A stretch of DNA of 64,000 nt from Loktanella sp. S4079 (lineage in GTDB: Bacteria; Pseudomonadota; Alphaproteobacteria; Rhodobacterales; Rhodobacteraceae), in contig NZ_JXYE01000003.1 in assembly GCF_000967725.1 (NCBI RefSeq), positions 1 through 64,000 on the forward strand, in the 5' to 3' direction. Both the position numbers and the translations under genes were made by a program. A model generated the notes under the pieces. It saw only the letters and a program-made list of their open reading frames with translations. It was not told the origin of the DNA and searched no databases. Below, piece by piece: positions 9,481-17,195 of this stretch; position 1 is the first letter of the stretch; the number at the start of each line of letters is the position of its first letter.

Positions 9481-10116
9481 TTAGATCCCAAAGATCGGCT
9501 GCAAAATGCGGGGCACCAGCGAAGTAAAGCGCAAAGGAGCATCCGTCGCAGCAAGGCAGATACACGGGTCACCACCATCCGCAATCGGCGTATGCTCGAG
9601 GTCTTGATCAGCGACCTCGAGATCGCCAACGCCGTAGTGGCCCGTTTCATCGCTAAAACTGCCTTGCAACACTAAGGTCAATTCAAGCCCATTGTGACCA
9701 TGGTCCGGCACGGCCTGCCCCGGTGGGATGTACAGCAAACGCACGCTACCTTCGCTGCCGCCAGACAAGATAGATTGTTTGACGCCCAGCCCTAGTGACC
9801 GCCAACGCGGTGCCTTGCCGCGCAGGGCCTCGACCACGGGACCGGGGTAAATGCCTGACCGCTCAAAACGGGGCGCAGGCACAGTGGGTTCATCAAGCAG
9901 TGCCATCACATCGGATTTCAACCCACCAGAAATGGCAACGGCATTGCTCGTTTCCAAAACGGCGCCGCCTGCGGCCTGATGCGCCTCGAACCCGGCACGG
10001 CAGGTCAAGCACATTGAAATATGCGCAGCGACAACCAACGCATAGGGGTGTGGCAGGTTACCGGCAGCATAGGATGCCAACAGCGCATCCGGCATATGAT
10101 GTCCGATCTGGTTCAT
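9481..10116 (-). CDS. chrR: Zinc-binding anti-sigma factor ChrR with cupin domain
   Basis: The 211-residue protein matches Rhodobacter ChrR. The N-terminal anti-sigma domain shows the zinc ligands His6/His7, His32, Cys36 and Cys39 (H-x3-C-x2-C), and the C-terminal cupin carries DHGHNGLELT with the second metal site. In Rhodobacter, ChrR holds sigma-E inactive and releases it on singlet oxygen exposure, with the cupin required for the response. It starts one base after the rpoE stop codon, so the pair is one transcript. Confidence 0.93.
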   Translation of the reverse strand: MNQIGHHMPDALLASYAAGNLPHPYALVVAAHISMCLTCRAGFEAHQAAGGAVLETSNAVAISGGLKSDVMALLDEPTVPAPRFERSGIYPGPVVEALRGKAPRWRSLGLGVKQSILSGGSEGSVRLLYIPPGQAVPDHGHNGLELTLVLQGSFSDETGHYGVGDLEVADQDLEHTPIADGGDPCICLAATDAPLRFTSLVPRILQPIFGI

Positions 10117-10117
10117 C

Positions 10118-10675
10118 TTAACGCATGTCCTTCAACTCGTGACGCAATCGCTCCAGCCCAAGGCGGATACGCGATTTTATCGTCCCCAGCGGTAGCCCGG
10201 TCTGAGAACTGATTTCCTGATGGGTCAATTCCCCCATGTATGCTTTTTCAATGACTTCACGCTGATCTGGGGCCAGCTTGTTTAACGCGGTTTTGAGATG
10301 CCCAGCCTCTTGTTCAAGTGCAACGATCTGACTGGCGTCTGCTTCGGTCTCGGGGTCTTCTTGCAATTCTTCGGGCATGGGCCGCCCTTCTTTGCGGATC
10401 ATATCAATCTGCCGATTGCGGGCGATTTGATAGATCCATGCCGAAACCTGCGCCCGCGCTGGATCGAACTGACCAGCCTTGCGCCAAACGGTCAGCATTA
10501 CATCCTGCACGATCTCTTCAGCTTGACCTGAACTAGTGCCAGAACGCATCACAAAACCCTTGAGCCGGGGAGCAAAGAAATCAAACAAACGCGCAAATGC
10601 CTCGCGGTCGCGATCGTCACGCACCGACAGCATCCAAACCGTCTGCTCCGAAATCTCCGGTGTTCGTGGCGCCAC
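10118..10675 (-). CDS. rpoE: ECF sigma factor RpoE (ECF11-like, singlet-oxygen response)
   Basis: Sigma region 2 (AFARLFDFFAPRLKGF through QVSAWIYQIARNRQIDMIR) and region 4 (DQREVIEKAYMGELTHQEIS, then LPLGTIKSRIRLGLERLR) are intact. I favour the GTG start at 10675 (185 residues). AGAAGGA sits 10 nt upstream, the length fits Rhodobacter RpoE, and the predicted sigma-E transcription start lies near 10748. An ATG at 10750 (210 residues) is the alternative but would make the message almost leaderless. It is co-transcribed with chrR and divergent from the lipid operon. Confidence 0.9.
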   Translation of the reverse strand: MAPRTPEISEQTVWMLSVRDDRDREAFARLFDFFAPRLKGFVMRSGTSSGQAEEIVQDVMLTVWRKAGQFDPARAQVSAWIYQIARNRQIDMIRKEGRPMPEELQEDPETEADASQIVALEQEAGHLKTALNKLAPDQREVIEKAYMGELTHQEISSQTGLPLGTIKSRIRLGLERLRHELKDMR

Positions 10676-10754
10676 CTTTACAATATCCTTCTGCAGCCCT
10701 GCCCCAGAGCTTGGTTCTATCAGATCTATATCAGGGCCTGCATGCAACATACTC

Positions 10755-10794
10755 ACTTTACGCTGGCAGAGGAAAGTTGGATCAAAATTGATCC
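10755..10794. promoter_or_regulatory. Sigma-E-type promoter of rpoE with a palindromic -35 region
   Basis: On the minus strand TGATCC (10779-10784) is followed after 18 bases by TAAAGT (10755-10760), matching the Rhodobacter sigma-E pattern TGATC-N18-TAAGA. The -35 element is half of the palindrome GGATCAAAATTGATCC (10779-10794), so a second TGATCC faces the divergent FAD-oxidoreductase gene. The rightward -10 is weaker (TACCTA at spacing 18). Confidence 0.65.
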
Positions 10795-10842
10795 GAATTT
10801 TCTTTGGCACCGTACCTAGACTGAATACCCAAAGGAGCCCGC

Positions 10843-12123
10843 ATGTCACTTGATGTTCAACCACCACGCCCGCAGCGCATTGCCATTATCGGCGGGGGAA
10901 TATCCGGGCTTTCAGCAGCTTATCTTTTGGCACCGCACCATTCCGTCACGTTGTATGAGGCTAGCGCGCGCTTGGGTGGGCATGCACGTACGGTCAATGC
11001 AGGGCTCAACGGTGACCGACCCGTCGACACTGGGTTTATCGTCTTTAACTACGCCAATTATCCGCATCTGACCCGCATGTTCCGCGATCTGGATGTGCCT
11101 GTGATCAAGAGCGACATGTCGTTCGGAGCATCGATCAACAACGGCGAGATTGAATATGGCCTGCGCAACCTTGGTGCTCTGGCCGCGCAACCGCGCAATT
11201 TGCTGCGCCCCGGATATCTGCGGATGATCCGTGACGTGTTGCGGTTCAACAAAATTGCAGAGGAAAACGCAGAGCGATCAGACGCGACCATCGGTGAAAT
11301 GATGGACGAACTTCAACTTGGTGACTGGTTTCAGCGCTACTATCTGATGCCGCTTTGCGGGGCCATCTGGTCAACGCCCCCGGCCGAGATCAGGTCATTT
11401 CCGGCCCGCGCATTGGTTCAGTTTTTCCGCAATCACGCATTGCTTAGCACCTCTGGCCAGCATCAATGGTGGACGGTCGATGGTGGCAGCATCGCCTACG
11501 TCAGCCGGCTCGAAGCATTTTTGCGCAGTCGTGGCGTCGCAATCCGCACGCAAACACCTATTCAAAGCGTCACCAGAAGCACCAACGGTGCAACGCTTTT
11601 CTGCGACGCCCACGAGCCAGATACATTTGATCAAGTCATCTTTGCTTGTCACTCGGATCAAGCACTGCAACTTTTGACGCAACCAACCCCCCAAGAACAA
11701 TCCGCCCTCTCTGCCATTCGTTTTCAGAACAACGCGATGTTCCTGCATCGCGACGTCAACCAAATGCCCCGGCGTAAATCCGTCTGGTCAAGCTGGGTTT
11801 ACAAAGCCGACACAACCAAGCCCGAACCCGCAATTGGCGTGACTTATTGGATGAACAGATTACAGAACATCCCAAATGACGATCCGCTCTTTGTGTCGCT
11901 GAACCCGTCCGCAGCCATCCCGGATGAACTGATCTATGATCAAAAAACGTTCAGGCATCCGGTCTTTGACGGCCCAGCCCTGAACGCGCAAAAGCAACTG
12001 CGCGAAATGCAAGGTTTGAACAACACGTGGTTCGCGGGTGCCTACACGCGGCATGGGTTCCACGAAGACGGATTCGCAAGCGCCGTGCGGATCGCGCGGG
12101 CTATGGAATACGTCCCCCAATGA
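10843..12123 (+). CDS. FAD-dependent amine-oxidase-like oxidoreductase, candidate fatty-acid desaturase of the sigma-E regulon
   Basis: The 426-residue protein opens with the dinucleotide-binding motif IIGGGISGLSAAYLL, then LYEASARLGGHART, and ends with the FAD-contacting stretch NTWFAGAYTRHGFHEDG. It belongs to the NAD(P)/FAD-binding amine-oxidase/desaturase-like family usually encoded beside DUF1365 and cyclopropane-fatty-acid synthase genes. The ATG has AAAGGAG upstream. In Rhodobacter sphaeroides a related gene belongs to the sigma-E regulon linked to furan fatty acids, and a role in oxidising a methylated acyl chain is inferred from that. Exact activity is not proven. Confidence 0.85.
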   Translation: MSLDVQPPRPQRIAIIGGGISGLSAAYLLAPHHSVTLYEASARLGGHARTVNAGLNGDRPVDTGFIVFNYANYPHLTRMFRDLDVPVIKSDMSFGASINNGEIEYGLRNLGALAAQPRNLLRPGYLRMIRDVLRFNKIAEENAERSDATIGEMMDELQLGDWFQRYYLMPLCGAIWSTPPAEIRSFPARALVQFFRNHALLSTSGQHQWWTVDGGSIAYVSRLEAFLRSRGVAIRTQTPIQSVTRSTNGATLFCDAHEPDTFDQVIFACHSDQALQLLTQPTPQEQSALSAIRFQNNAMFLHRDVNQMPRRKSVWSSWVYKADTTKPEPAIGVTYWMNRLQNIPNDDPLFVSLNPSAAIPDELIYDQKTFRHPVFDGPALNAQKQLREMQGLNNTWFAGAYTRHGFHEDGFASAVRIARAMEYVPQ

Positions 12124-12875
12124 AGCACCCCCCCGAACATATCGTAGGCGTTACCACCCACGCCCGTCGCGGAAACATCCGTAACGCGTTTAGCTATGGC
12201 GTCGACTTTGTACTGATTGATCCAGAGGATGCGGTGCGTGGACCTAGGTTGTTTTCGCGTAACCGGTTTAATCTTGCTGCAGTTTATGACCGCGATCATG
12301 GCGGTGAACTGCGCAAAGGTCGCGGCCCCGGCTGGGCGCGCGATATCCTTGCCTCAAATGGGCTACGCACCGCGCAAACCCAGATATTGTTGCTCACCCA
12401 ACCCCGATTGTGGGGCCAAGTATTCAACCCGGTCAGCTTTTGGCTTGCGTTTCAAGATGATGCGCTGGTCGCCGTAATCGCAGAGGTATCGACCCCATTC
12501 GGTGACAGACATTCCTACCTTTGTCATAATCCCGACTTCACCGAGATCACGTGTAGCTCGAAAATTTCAAAACCGAAATCGCTGCATGTATCACCATTTC
12601 AGGAAATCGCTGGCGGCTACGATTTTCGGTTTGATATCCGTCCAGACCAGATCGCTATTCGGATCATTCACACCAACAATGACCAAGGCGTCGTCGCGAC
12701 GCTCTCTGGGCCGCGCAGGCCAATGACCAACATCAGCCTTTGCAAGGCCGCGTTGCGGCGGCCATTTGGCGGCCTGCGCACCCTTGCACTCATCTACTGG
12801 CAGGCGCTGCGCCTGAAACTCAGGGGCGCGCAATACCGCACCCGACCAACTCCCCCCAAGACCGAGGTTACCTAA
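12120..12875 (+). CDS. DUF1365 family protein
   Basis: The 251-residue protein begins MKHPPEHIVG and carries DUF1365 hallmarks (RHGNIR-like ARRGNIRNAF, NPVSFWLAF, and C-terminal LRRPFGGLRTLALIYWQALRLK). The ATG overlaps the stop codon of the FAD gene (ATGA). No signal peptide is seen. It is nearly always found between an FAD oxidoreductase and a Cfa-type methyltransferase in proteobacteria, so a shared role in lipid modification is inferred; the biochemical function is unknown to me. Confidence 0.87.
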   Translation: MKHPPEHIVGVTTHARRGNIRNAFSYGVDFVLIDPEDAVRGPRLFSRNRFNLAAVYDRDHGGELRKGRGPGWARDILASNGLRTAQTQILLLTQPRLWGQVFNPVSFWLAFQDDALVAVIAEVSTPFGDRHSYLCHNPDFTEITCSSKISKPKSLHVSPFQEIAGGYDFRFDIRPDQIAIRIIHTNNDQGVVATLSGPRRPMTNISLCKAALRRPFGGLRTLALIYWQALRLKLRGAQYRTRPTPPKTEVT

Positions 12876-14032
12876 TGTTTTTTATTACCAAACGCGTCAA
12901 AAATGATTTTCTGGAAACCTGCGCGCAAATACACAGCGGGAGCCTTCGTCTGAGAACCCCAGAAGGTGAAATCTATGATTTCGGCCACGGGCAACCTGCG
13001 GCAGAAATGCAAATCCATGACTGGGCGGCGATCACAGCAATTGCTGCACGCGGCGATATTGGGATGGGCGAAACTTATGTAGAGGGTCTGTGGGATACCT
13101 CCTCGATCGAAACCTTGACCGAGGTTGCGCTGCTGAATCTCGAACAGTTCGATGGCTATGCCTATGCAGGTTTCTGGAACACGCTTAAATTTCGTGTGGT
13201 CAATCGGCTCATGCGGGCAAATTCTCTTAGGGGTTCGGCACGCAATATTCGGGCGCATTACGATGTAGGTAACGAATTTTACCAACTGTGGCTGGACGAA
13301 GGGATGACCTATTCCTCAGCAATGTTTACCGAAGACGATGATGATTTGGGGCGGGCGCAAGACCGCAAATATGACCGTATCCTCAATCGCTTGAACAACG
13401 CTGAACGCATCCTCGAGATCGGCTGTGGCTGGGGTGGCTTTGCCGAGCGCGCCGCAAACACCGGGCGACATGTTACAGGGATTACGATTTCCCCAAGCCA
13501 AAAGGGCTACGCAGACGCCCGGCTAGATGGGCGCGCCGATATTAAACTGCAAGACTACCGCAAAAGTTCGGGCAAATTCGATAATATCGTTTCCATCGAA
13601 ATGATCGAGGCCGTGGGCGAGGCTTATTGGCCGACGTATTTTGCAACGATCAAAGCACGGCTTGCCGAACACGGTAGTGCGATGATTCAGGCGATCACAG
13701 TGCCTGACAGCTATTTCCCGATCTATCGACGCGGCACGGATTATATCCGCCAATACACCTTCCCGGGCGGTATGCTCTTGTCGGACCAAGTCATTGCGGA
13801 TCAGGCGTCGCGGGCGGGGTTGATCATGCGCGACCATCACAGCTTTGGCGCAGATTATGCAAAGACGTGTAGCATCTGGCACGACCGGCTGACCGGGATG
13901 TCAGAGCGCGTCAAAGAACTGGGGTATGACGACAAATTCATCCGCAATTGGCGGTTTTACCTAAGCATCTGCGCCGCATCGTTTACCACCAAACAGACCG
14001 ACGTTGTTCAAGTAGAGCTATGTCATGCCTGA
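12875..14032 (+). CDS. Cyclopropane-fatty-acid-synthase-family SAM methyltransferase
   Basis: The 385-residue protein has the SAM-binding motif ILEIGCGWGGFAERAA near residues 175-190, preceded by the Cfa-typical AHYDVGNEFYQLWLDEGMTYSSA. It transfers a methyl group to unsaturated acyl chains of membrane phospholipids. The start overlaps the previous stop as TAATG. A frame extension further upstream exists but lacks family similarity. In this sigma-E-linked context it could be the methylase of a furan-fatty-acid route or a true cyclopropane synthase; sequence alone does not decide. Confidence 0.9.
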   Translation: MFFITKRVKNDFLETCAQIHSGSLRLRTPEGEIYDFGHGQPAAEMQIHDWAAITAIAARGDIGMGETYVEGLWDTSSIETLTEVALLNLEQFDGYAYAGFWNTLKFRVVNRLMRANSLRGSARNIRAHYDVGNEFYQLWLDEGMTYSSAMFTEDDDDLGRAQDRKYDRILNRLNNAERILEIGCGWGGFAERAANTGRHVTGITISPSQKGYADARLDGRADIKLQDYRKSSGKFDNIVSIEMIEAVGEAYWPTYFATIKARLAEHGSAMIQAITVPDSYFPIYRRGTDYIRQYTFPGGMLLSDQVIADQASRAGLIMRDHHSFGADYAKTCSIWHDRLTGMSERVKELGYDDKFIRNWRFYLSICAASFTTKQTDVVQVELCHA

Positions 14033-14756
14033 ACGCATTTGGATCATCGGCGCGAGTGACGGAATTGGCGCGGCGCTCGCCCGTTCATGGGCGGCGGCTG
14101 GGGCGCATCTTATTCTGTCGGCCCGTTCGACAGACAAATTGAATGATTTAGCCCAAAGCCTTGGCCCTGATCATCACGTTGTTCCCATAGATGTGGCTGA
14201 TCGACATAGCGTGGATCAAGCGACACTAGAAATTGCACAGCTCGGACAGGTTGATCGCATCGTTCATCTTGCAGCGCTCTACGACCCGGGCAAGGTCACC
14301 GAAGTATCGGCGGACGCGGCAGCCCAGATTGTTACTGTGAACCTAACTGGTAGCTTTCATATCGCGCAGATCGCACCCAAAGTTCTACGACCCGGCGGTC
14401 AGCTCGCACTCTGCGGATCGGTTGCAGGTTATGTCGGGCTGCCACAGGGGCAGATTTATTCCGCCACCAAAGCGGGCGTGATCAATCTCGCGCAATCGCT
14501 ACGCAGCGAAATGGCCGGCAAAATCGATGTACGGCTGATCAACCCCGGATTTGTCGATACGCAGCTAACGCAAAAGAACACATTCGACATGCCCGCGATG
14601 ATCACACCAGAGGCCGCCGCGCGCGCGATCATTAAGGGTCTCAATCAGCGCAGGTTCGAAATCCACTTTCCCCGGCGCTTTACCTATTTCCTCAAGCTGC
14701 TAAGCGCGCTGCCCTATTGGGCGTCACTGCCAATCATGCGCCGCTTGACCACCTAG
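14025..14756 (+). CDS. SDR-family NAD(P)-dependent oxidoreductase
   Basis: The 243-residue classical short-chain dehydrogenase has IIGASDGIGAALARSW as nucleotide-binding motif and an intact YSATK catalytic pair after GSVAG. It overlaps the methyltransferase by 8 bp, so it is tightly coupled to it. The C-terminal 30 residues are hydrophobic and basic (RRFTYFLKLLSALPYWASL), which suggests membrane contact and fits a lipid substrate. The substrate is not known. Confidence 0.87.
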   Translation: MPERIWIIGASDGIGAALARSWAAAGAHLILSARSTDKLNDLAQSLGPDHHVVPIDVADRHSVDQATLEIAQLGQVDRIVHLAALYDPGKVTEVSADAAAQIVTVNLTGSFHIAQIAPKVLRPGGQLALCGSVAGYVGLPQGQIYSATKAGVINLAQSLRSEMAGKIDVRLINPGFVDTQLTQKNTFDMPAMITPEAAARAIIKGLNQRRFEIHFPRRFTYFLKLLSALPYWASLPIMRRLTT

Positions 14757-14769
14757 AAAGACAACGCCC

Positions 14770-15174
14770 ATGCAAACGCTACTTCTGTATCTCTCAACCG
14801 CTGTGGTATTCTTTATCACCGACGCCGTCGGGCTGCGCCTGTTGATCAAACCCGTCTTTGAAAGGCATATTGACCACCTGTTTGCCGACCCGTTTCGCGT
14901 GGTGCCCGCAGCGCTGTTCTATCTTGGATATGTGGCCGGGGTGTTATGGTTTGTGTCACTGCCTGCCCTTCGCGCAAATGACCCGATGGCGGCGCTGGTG
15001 AACGGTGCATTACTGGGGCTGTTGGCCTATGGCACGTACGAATTCACGAATTACGCGACCCTGCGCGACTGGTCGATTCAGCAGGTTGTGATTGATACGA
15101 TCTGGGGTGGCCTACTGACCGGTATGTCAGCCTGGGCGGGAGTAAGCATTGTACGTGCGATCAGTTCGACGTGA
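14770..15174 (+). CDS. DUF2177 family membrane protein
   Basis: The 134-residue protein has four predicted membrane helices and DUF2177 features such as the FITDAVGLRLLIKP entry helix and NGALLGLLAYGTYEFTNYATLRDW. It is the last gene of the sigma-E-adjacent lipid operon and converges on the ABC ATPase gene. DUF2177 genes commonly accompany this set in Rhodobacterales. The molecular role is unknown. Confidence 0.87.
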   Translation: MQTLLLYLSTAVVFFITDAVGLRLLIKPVFERHIDHLFADPFRVVPAALFYLGYVAGVLWFVSLPALRANDPMAALVNGALLGLLAYGTYEFTNYATLRDWSIQQVVIDTIWGGLLTGMSAWAGVSIVRAISST

Positions 15175-15191
15175 CCGCACGCATCATTGCA

Positions 15192-16247
15192 CTAACGCAA
15201 ACGCAATTCGGTTTGCGCATCAAACAGCATGACCTCTGACGTATCAAAACTAAGAGAGACAGCATCGCCCTCTCTCATCCGTTCGACACCGCGTTCTTCG
15301 ATCACAACTTTTTCGCCGGTGGCGGTGACAACGTGGGTATAGCTTACCCCGCCCAGCGCCTCGGAGAGTTCGACCTTTTGCGCGCCACCTGCGGTCAGCT
15401 GGCAATGCTCTGGACGAATACCGACTGAAACCTCGCTACCTTCGGGCGGCAGGTTCACATCAACAGTGATGGTTTGCTCAAGAGAGGGCAGATAGACCTT
15501 GCCGTCAGCGACCTTGCCCGCAAGAAAGTTCATCGAAGGCGACCCGATAAAGCCCGCAACGAATTTGTTATCGGGATCACGGTACAGGTCTAGCGGCGCG
15601 CCTACCTGCTCGATTTTGCCAGCCCGCAACACGACGATCTTGTCTGCCAATGTCATGGCTTCGACCTGATCGTGCGTTACATAGATCATGGTAGCGCCGA
15701 TTTCTTTGTGTAGGCGCGCGATTTCAACGCGCATTTCGACACGCAATTCGGCGTCAAGATTCGACAGTGGCTCATCGAACAAGAACACCTCGGGGCCACG
15801 GACAATTGCACGGCCAATTGACACCCGCTGACGCTGACCACCAGACAGGGCGGCGGGTTTGCGGTTCAAGTATTCGTCCAGTTTTAGAATACGGCTGGCT
15901 TCCGCGACTTTGGTTTCAATTTCGGCCTTCGGGTAGCCGTTCATCTTTAGGCCAAAACCCATATTCTGCTTAACAGTCATATGCGGGTATAGCGCATAGG
16001 TCTGGAAAACCATCGCCACACCTCGGTCGGCGGGTTCCATCCGGGTCACGTCACGATCGCCGATTGCGATCTTGCCACCTGTGGTTTCCTCTAGCCCTGC
16101 AACCATCCGTAGCAGCGTGGATTTACCGCAACCCGAGGGGCCGACGAACACACAAAATTCACCGTCTTCGATTTCTAGATCCACTCCGTGGATGACCTGC
16201 ACGTCTCCGTACTTTTTAATCACATTGTTCAGCGTAACACCGGTCAT
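15192..16247 (-). CDS. ugpC: ABC transporter ATP-binding protein (UgpC/MalK type)
   Basis: The 351-residue ATPase shows Walker A GPSGCGKST, signature LSGGQRQRVSIGRA, Walker B VFLFDEPLSNLD, the H-loop in YVTHDQ and a C-terminal TOBE/MalK regulatory domain. It energises carbohydrate import with the permeases encoded at 18552-20316. It lies 10 bp behind the IclR gene on the minus strand, so regulator and ATPase form one half of a divergent galactoside locus. Confidence 0.93.
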   Translation of the reverse strand: MTGVTLNNVIKKYGDVQVIHGVDLEIEDGEFCVFVGPSGCGKSTLLRMVAGLEETTGGKIAIGDRDVTRMEPADRGVAMVFQTYALYPHMTVKQNMGFGLKMNGYPKAEIETKVAEASRILKLDEYLNRKPAALSGGQRQRVSIGRAIVRGPEVFLFDEPLSNLDAELRVEMRVEIARLHKEIGATMIYVTHDQVEAMTLADKIVVLRAGKIEQVGAPLDLYRDPDNKFVAGFIGSPSMNFLAGKVADGKVYLPSLEQTITVDVNLPPEGSEVSVGIRPEHCQLTAGGAQKVELSEALGGVSYTHVVTATGEKVVIEERGVERMREGDAVSLSFDTSEVMLFDAQTELRLR

Positions 16248-16257
16248 TGAACTCTCC

Positions 16258-17046
16258 CTAAGCGGTGACTTTGATTTCGGGGAAACGCCAATTCTGGGTC
16301 TCTCGCGCGATTTGATGTGCGGTTTCGCGGATCAGCGGCACGAATGTGTCCAGCTTCTCCAGCGATGTTCGCAAGGTTGAAGACGTGACCGAAATCGCCC
16401 CCAGCACACGGCCAGAGTCGTTTCGAATCGGCAGGGCGACGCAGATGATCCCCGGCTCGTGTTCTTCACGGTCATAGGCGTGACCGCGTTCACGAATTGC
16501 TACAAGTTCAGCGCGCAGGGCCGCCTCGTCGGTCATCGTCCCGTCAGTAAAACGGTGCCATGACTGCTGGGCCAAAACACCAGCGAGTTGATCGTCCGGC
16601 AGGTAAGCCATCATCGCCTTGCCAACGCCTGTGCAATAGGCAGGGCCAACTTTGCCCGCTTCTGAATACATCGGCAGATGCTGGGTCGCATTGCGTTTAT
16701 CGACATAGATCACTTGCGCATGATCTAACTGCGCCAGGTGGACGGTTTCACCCGTATTTTCAGATAGTTTATCCATATATGGCCGCGCGATTGGGGCCAA
16801 AGAGCTGGTCCGCCATGCGGCATGGGCCAAACAAACCAACCTCACTCCCATAGAATATGTCCCGCTGTCGGGGTCATATGACAGCATGCGCTGCTTCGTC
16901 AGTGTTTGCAGCAAGCGATAAAGCGTTGCCTTAGGGTATTCGCTCTTACCTTGCAGTTCACTAAAGCGCACGGGTCGCTCAAAACTCGCGACCTCCTCAA
17001 GCACCGCAAGCGCCTTACCAACTGTTCCGTCTGCGTTCGTTTGCAT
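16258..17046 (-). CDS. IclR-family regulator of the galactoside locus
   Basis: The 262-residue protein has an N-terminal winged helix (PVRFSELQGKSEYPKATLYRLLQTL) and the IclR C-terminal effector domain (GKAMMAYLPDDQL, DREEHEPGIICVALPI). It is divergent from the solute-binding-protein gene with an IclR-type inverted repeat at 17131-17147 between them. It most likely represses the sugar operon and is released by a sugar or sugar acid; the effector is unknown. Confidence 0.92.
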   Translation of the reverse strand: MQTNADGTVGKALAVLEEVASFERPVRFSELQGKSEYPKATLYRLLQTLTKQRMLSYDPDSGTYSMGVRLVCLAHAAWRTSSLAPIARPYMDKLSENTGETVHLAQLDHAQVIYVDKRNATQHLPMYSEAGKVGPAYCTGVGKAMMAYLPDDQLAGVLAQQSWHRFTDGTMTDEAALRAELVAIRERGHAYDREEHEPGIICVALPIRNDSGRVLGAISVTSSTLRTSLEKLDTFVPLIRETAHQIARETQNWRFPEIKVTA

Positions 17047-17081
17047 GTGGCCTCCCTACCCCGAGCAATCCGAGGAACCTA

Positions 17082-17147
17082 TTGACAAGCCTATACCGAT
17101 CAGGGTTAAGGTTTCAATATTAGAAATGCGGTTCCACTATGTGAAAC
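17082..17147 (+). promoter_or_regulatory. Candidate promoter and IclR operator of the galactoside operon
   Basis: GTTCCAC-TAT-GTGAAAC (17131-17147) is an inverted repeat with one mismatch between arms and fits IclR-family sites of GTTTCAC/GTGAAAC type. A looser TTTC-N7-GAAA pair is at 17112-17126. TTGACA at 17082-17087 with TTAAGG after 18 bases is a possible -35/-10 pair, which would place the operator over the transcription start. The promoter part is the weaker claim. Confidence 0.55.
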
Positions 17148-17195
17148 TACAGAAAGTTTCCACAGAACCGTAGGGAGCACAAAAGGGAGGACACC

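Noticed and set aside
10789..10822. Rightward sigma-E promoter for the FAD-oxidoreductase operon using TAGACT as -10
   Set aside because: The spacer would be 22 bases, too long; only the TGATCC half is convincing, so it is mentioned with the palindrome and not called separately.
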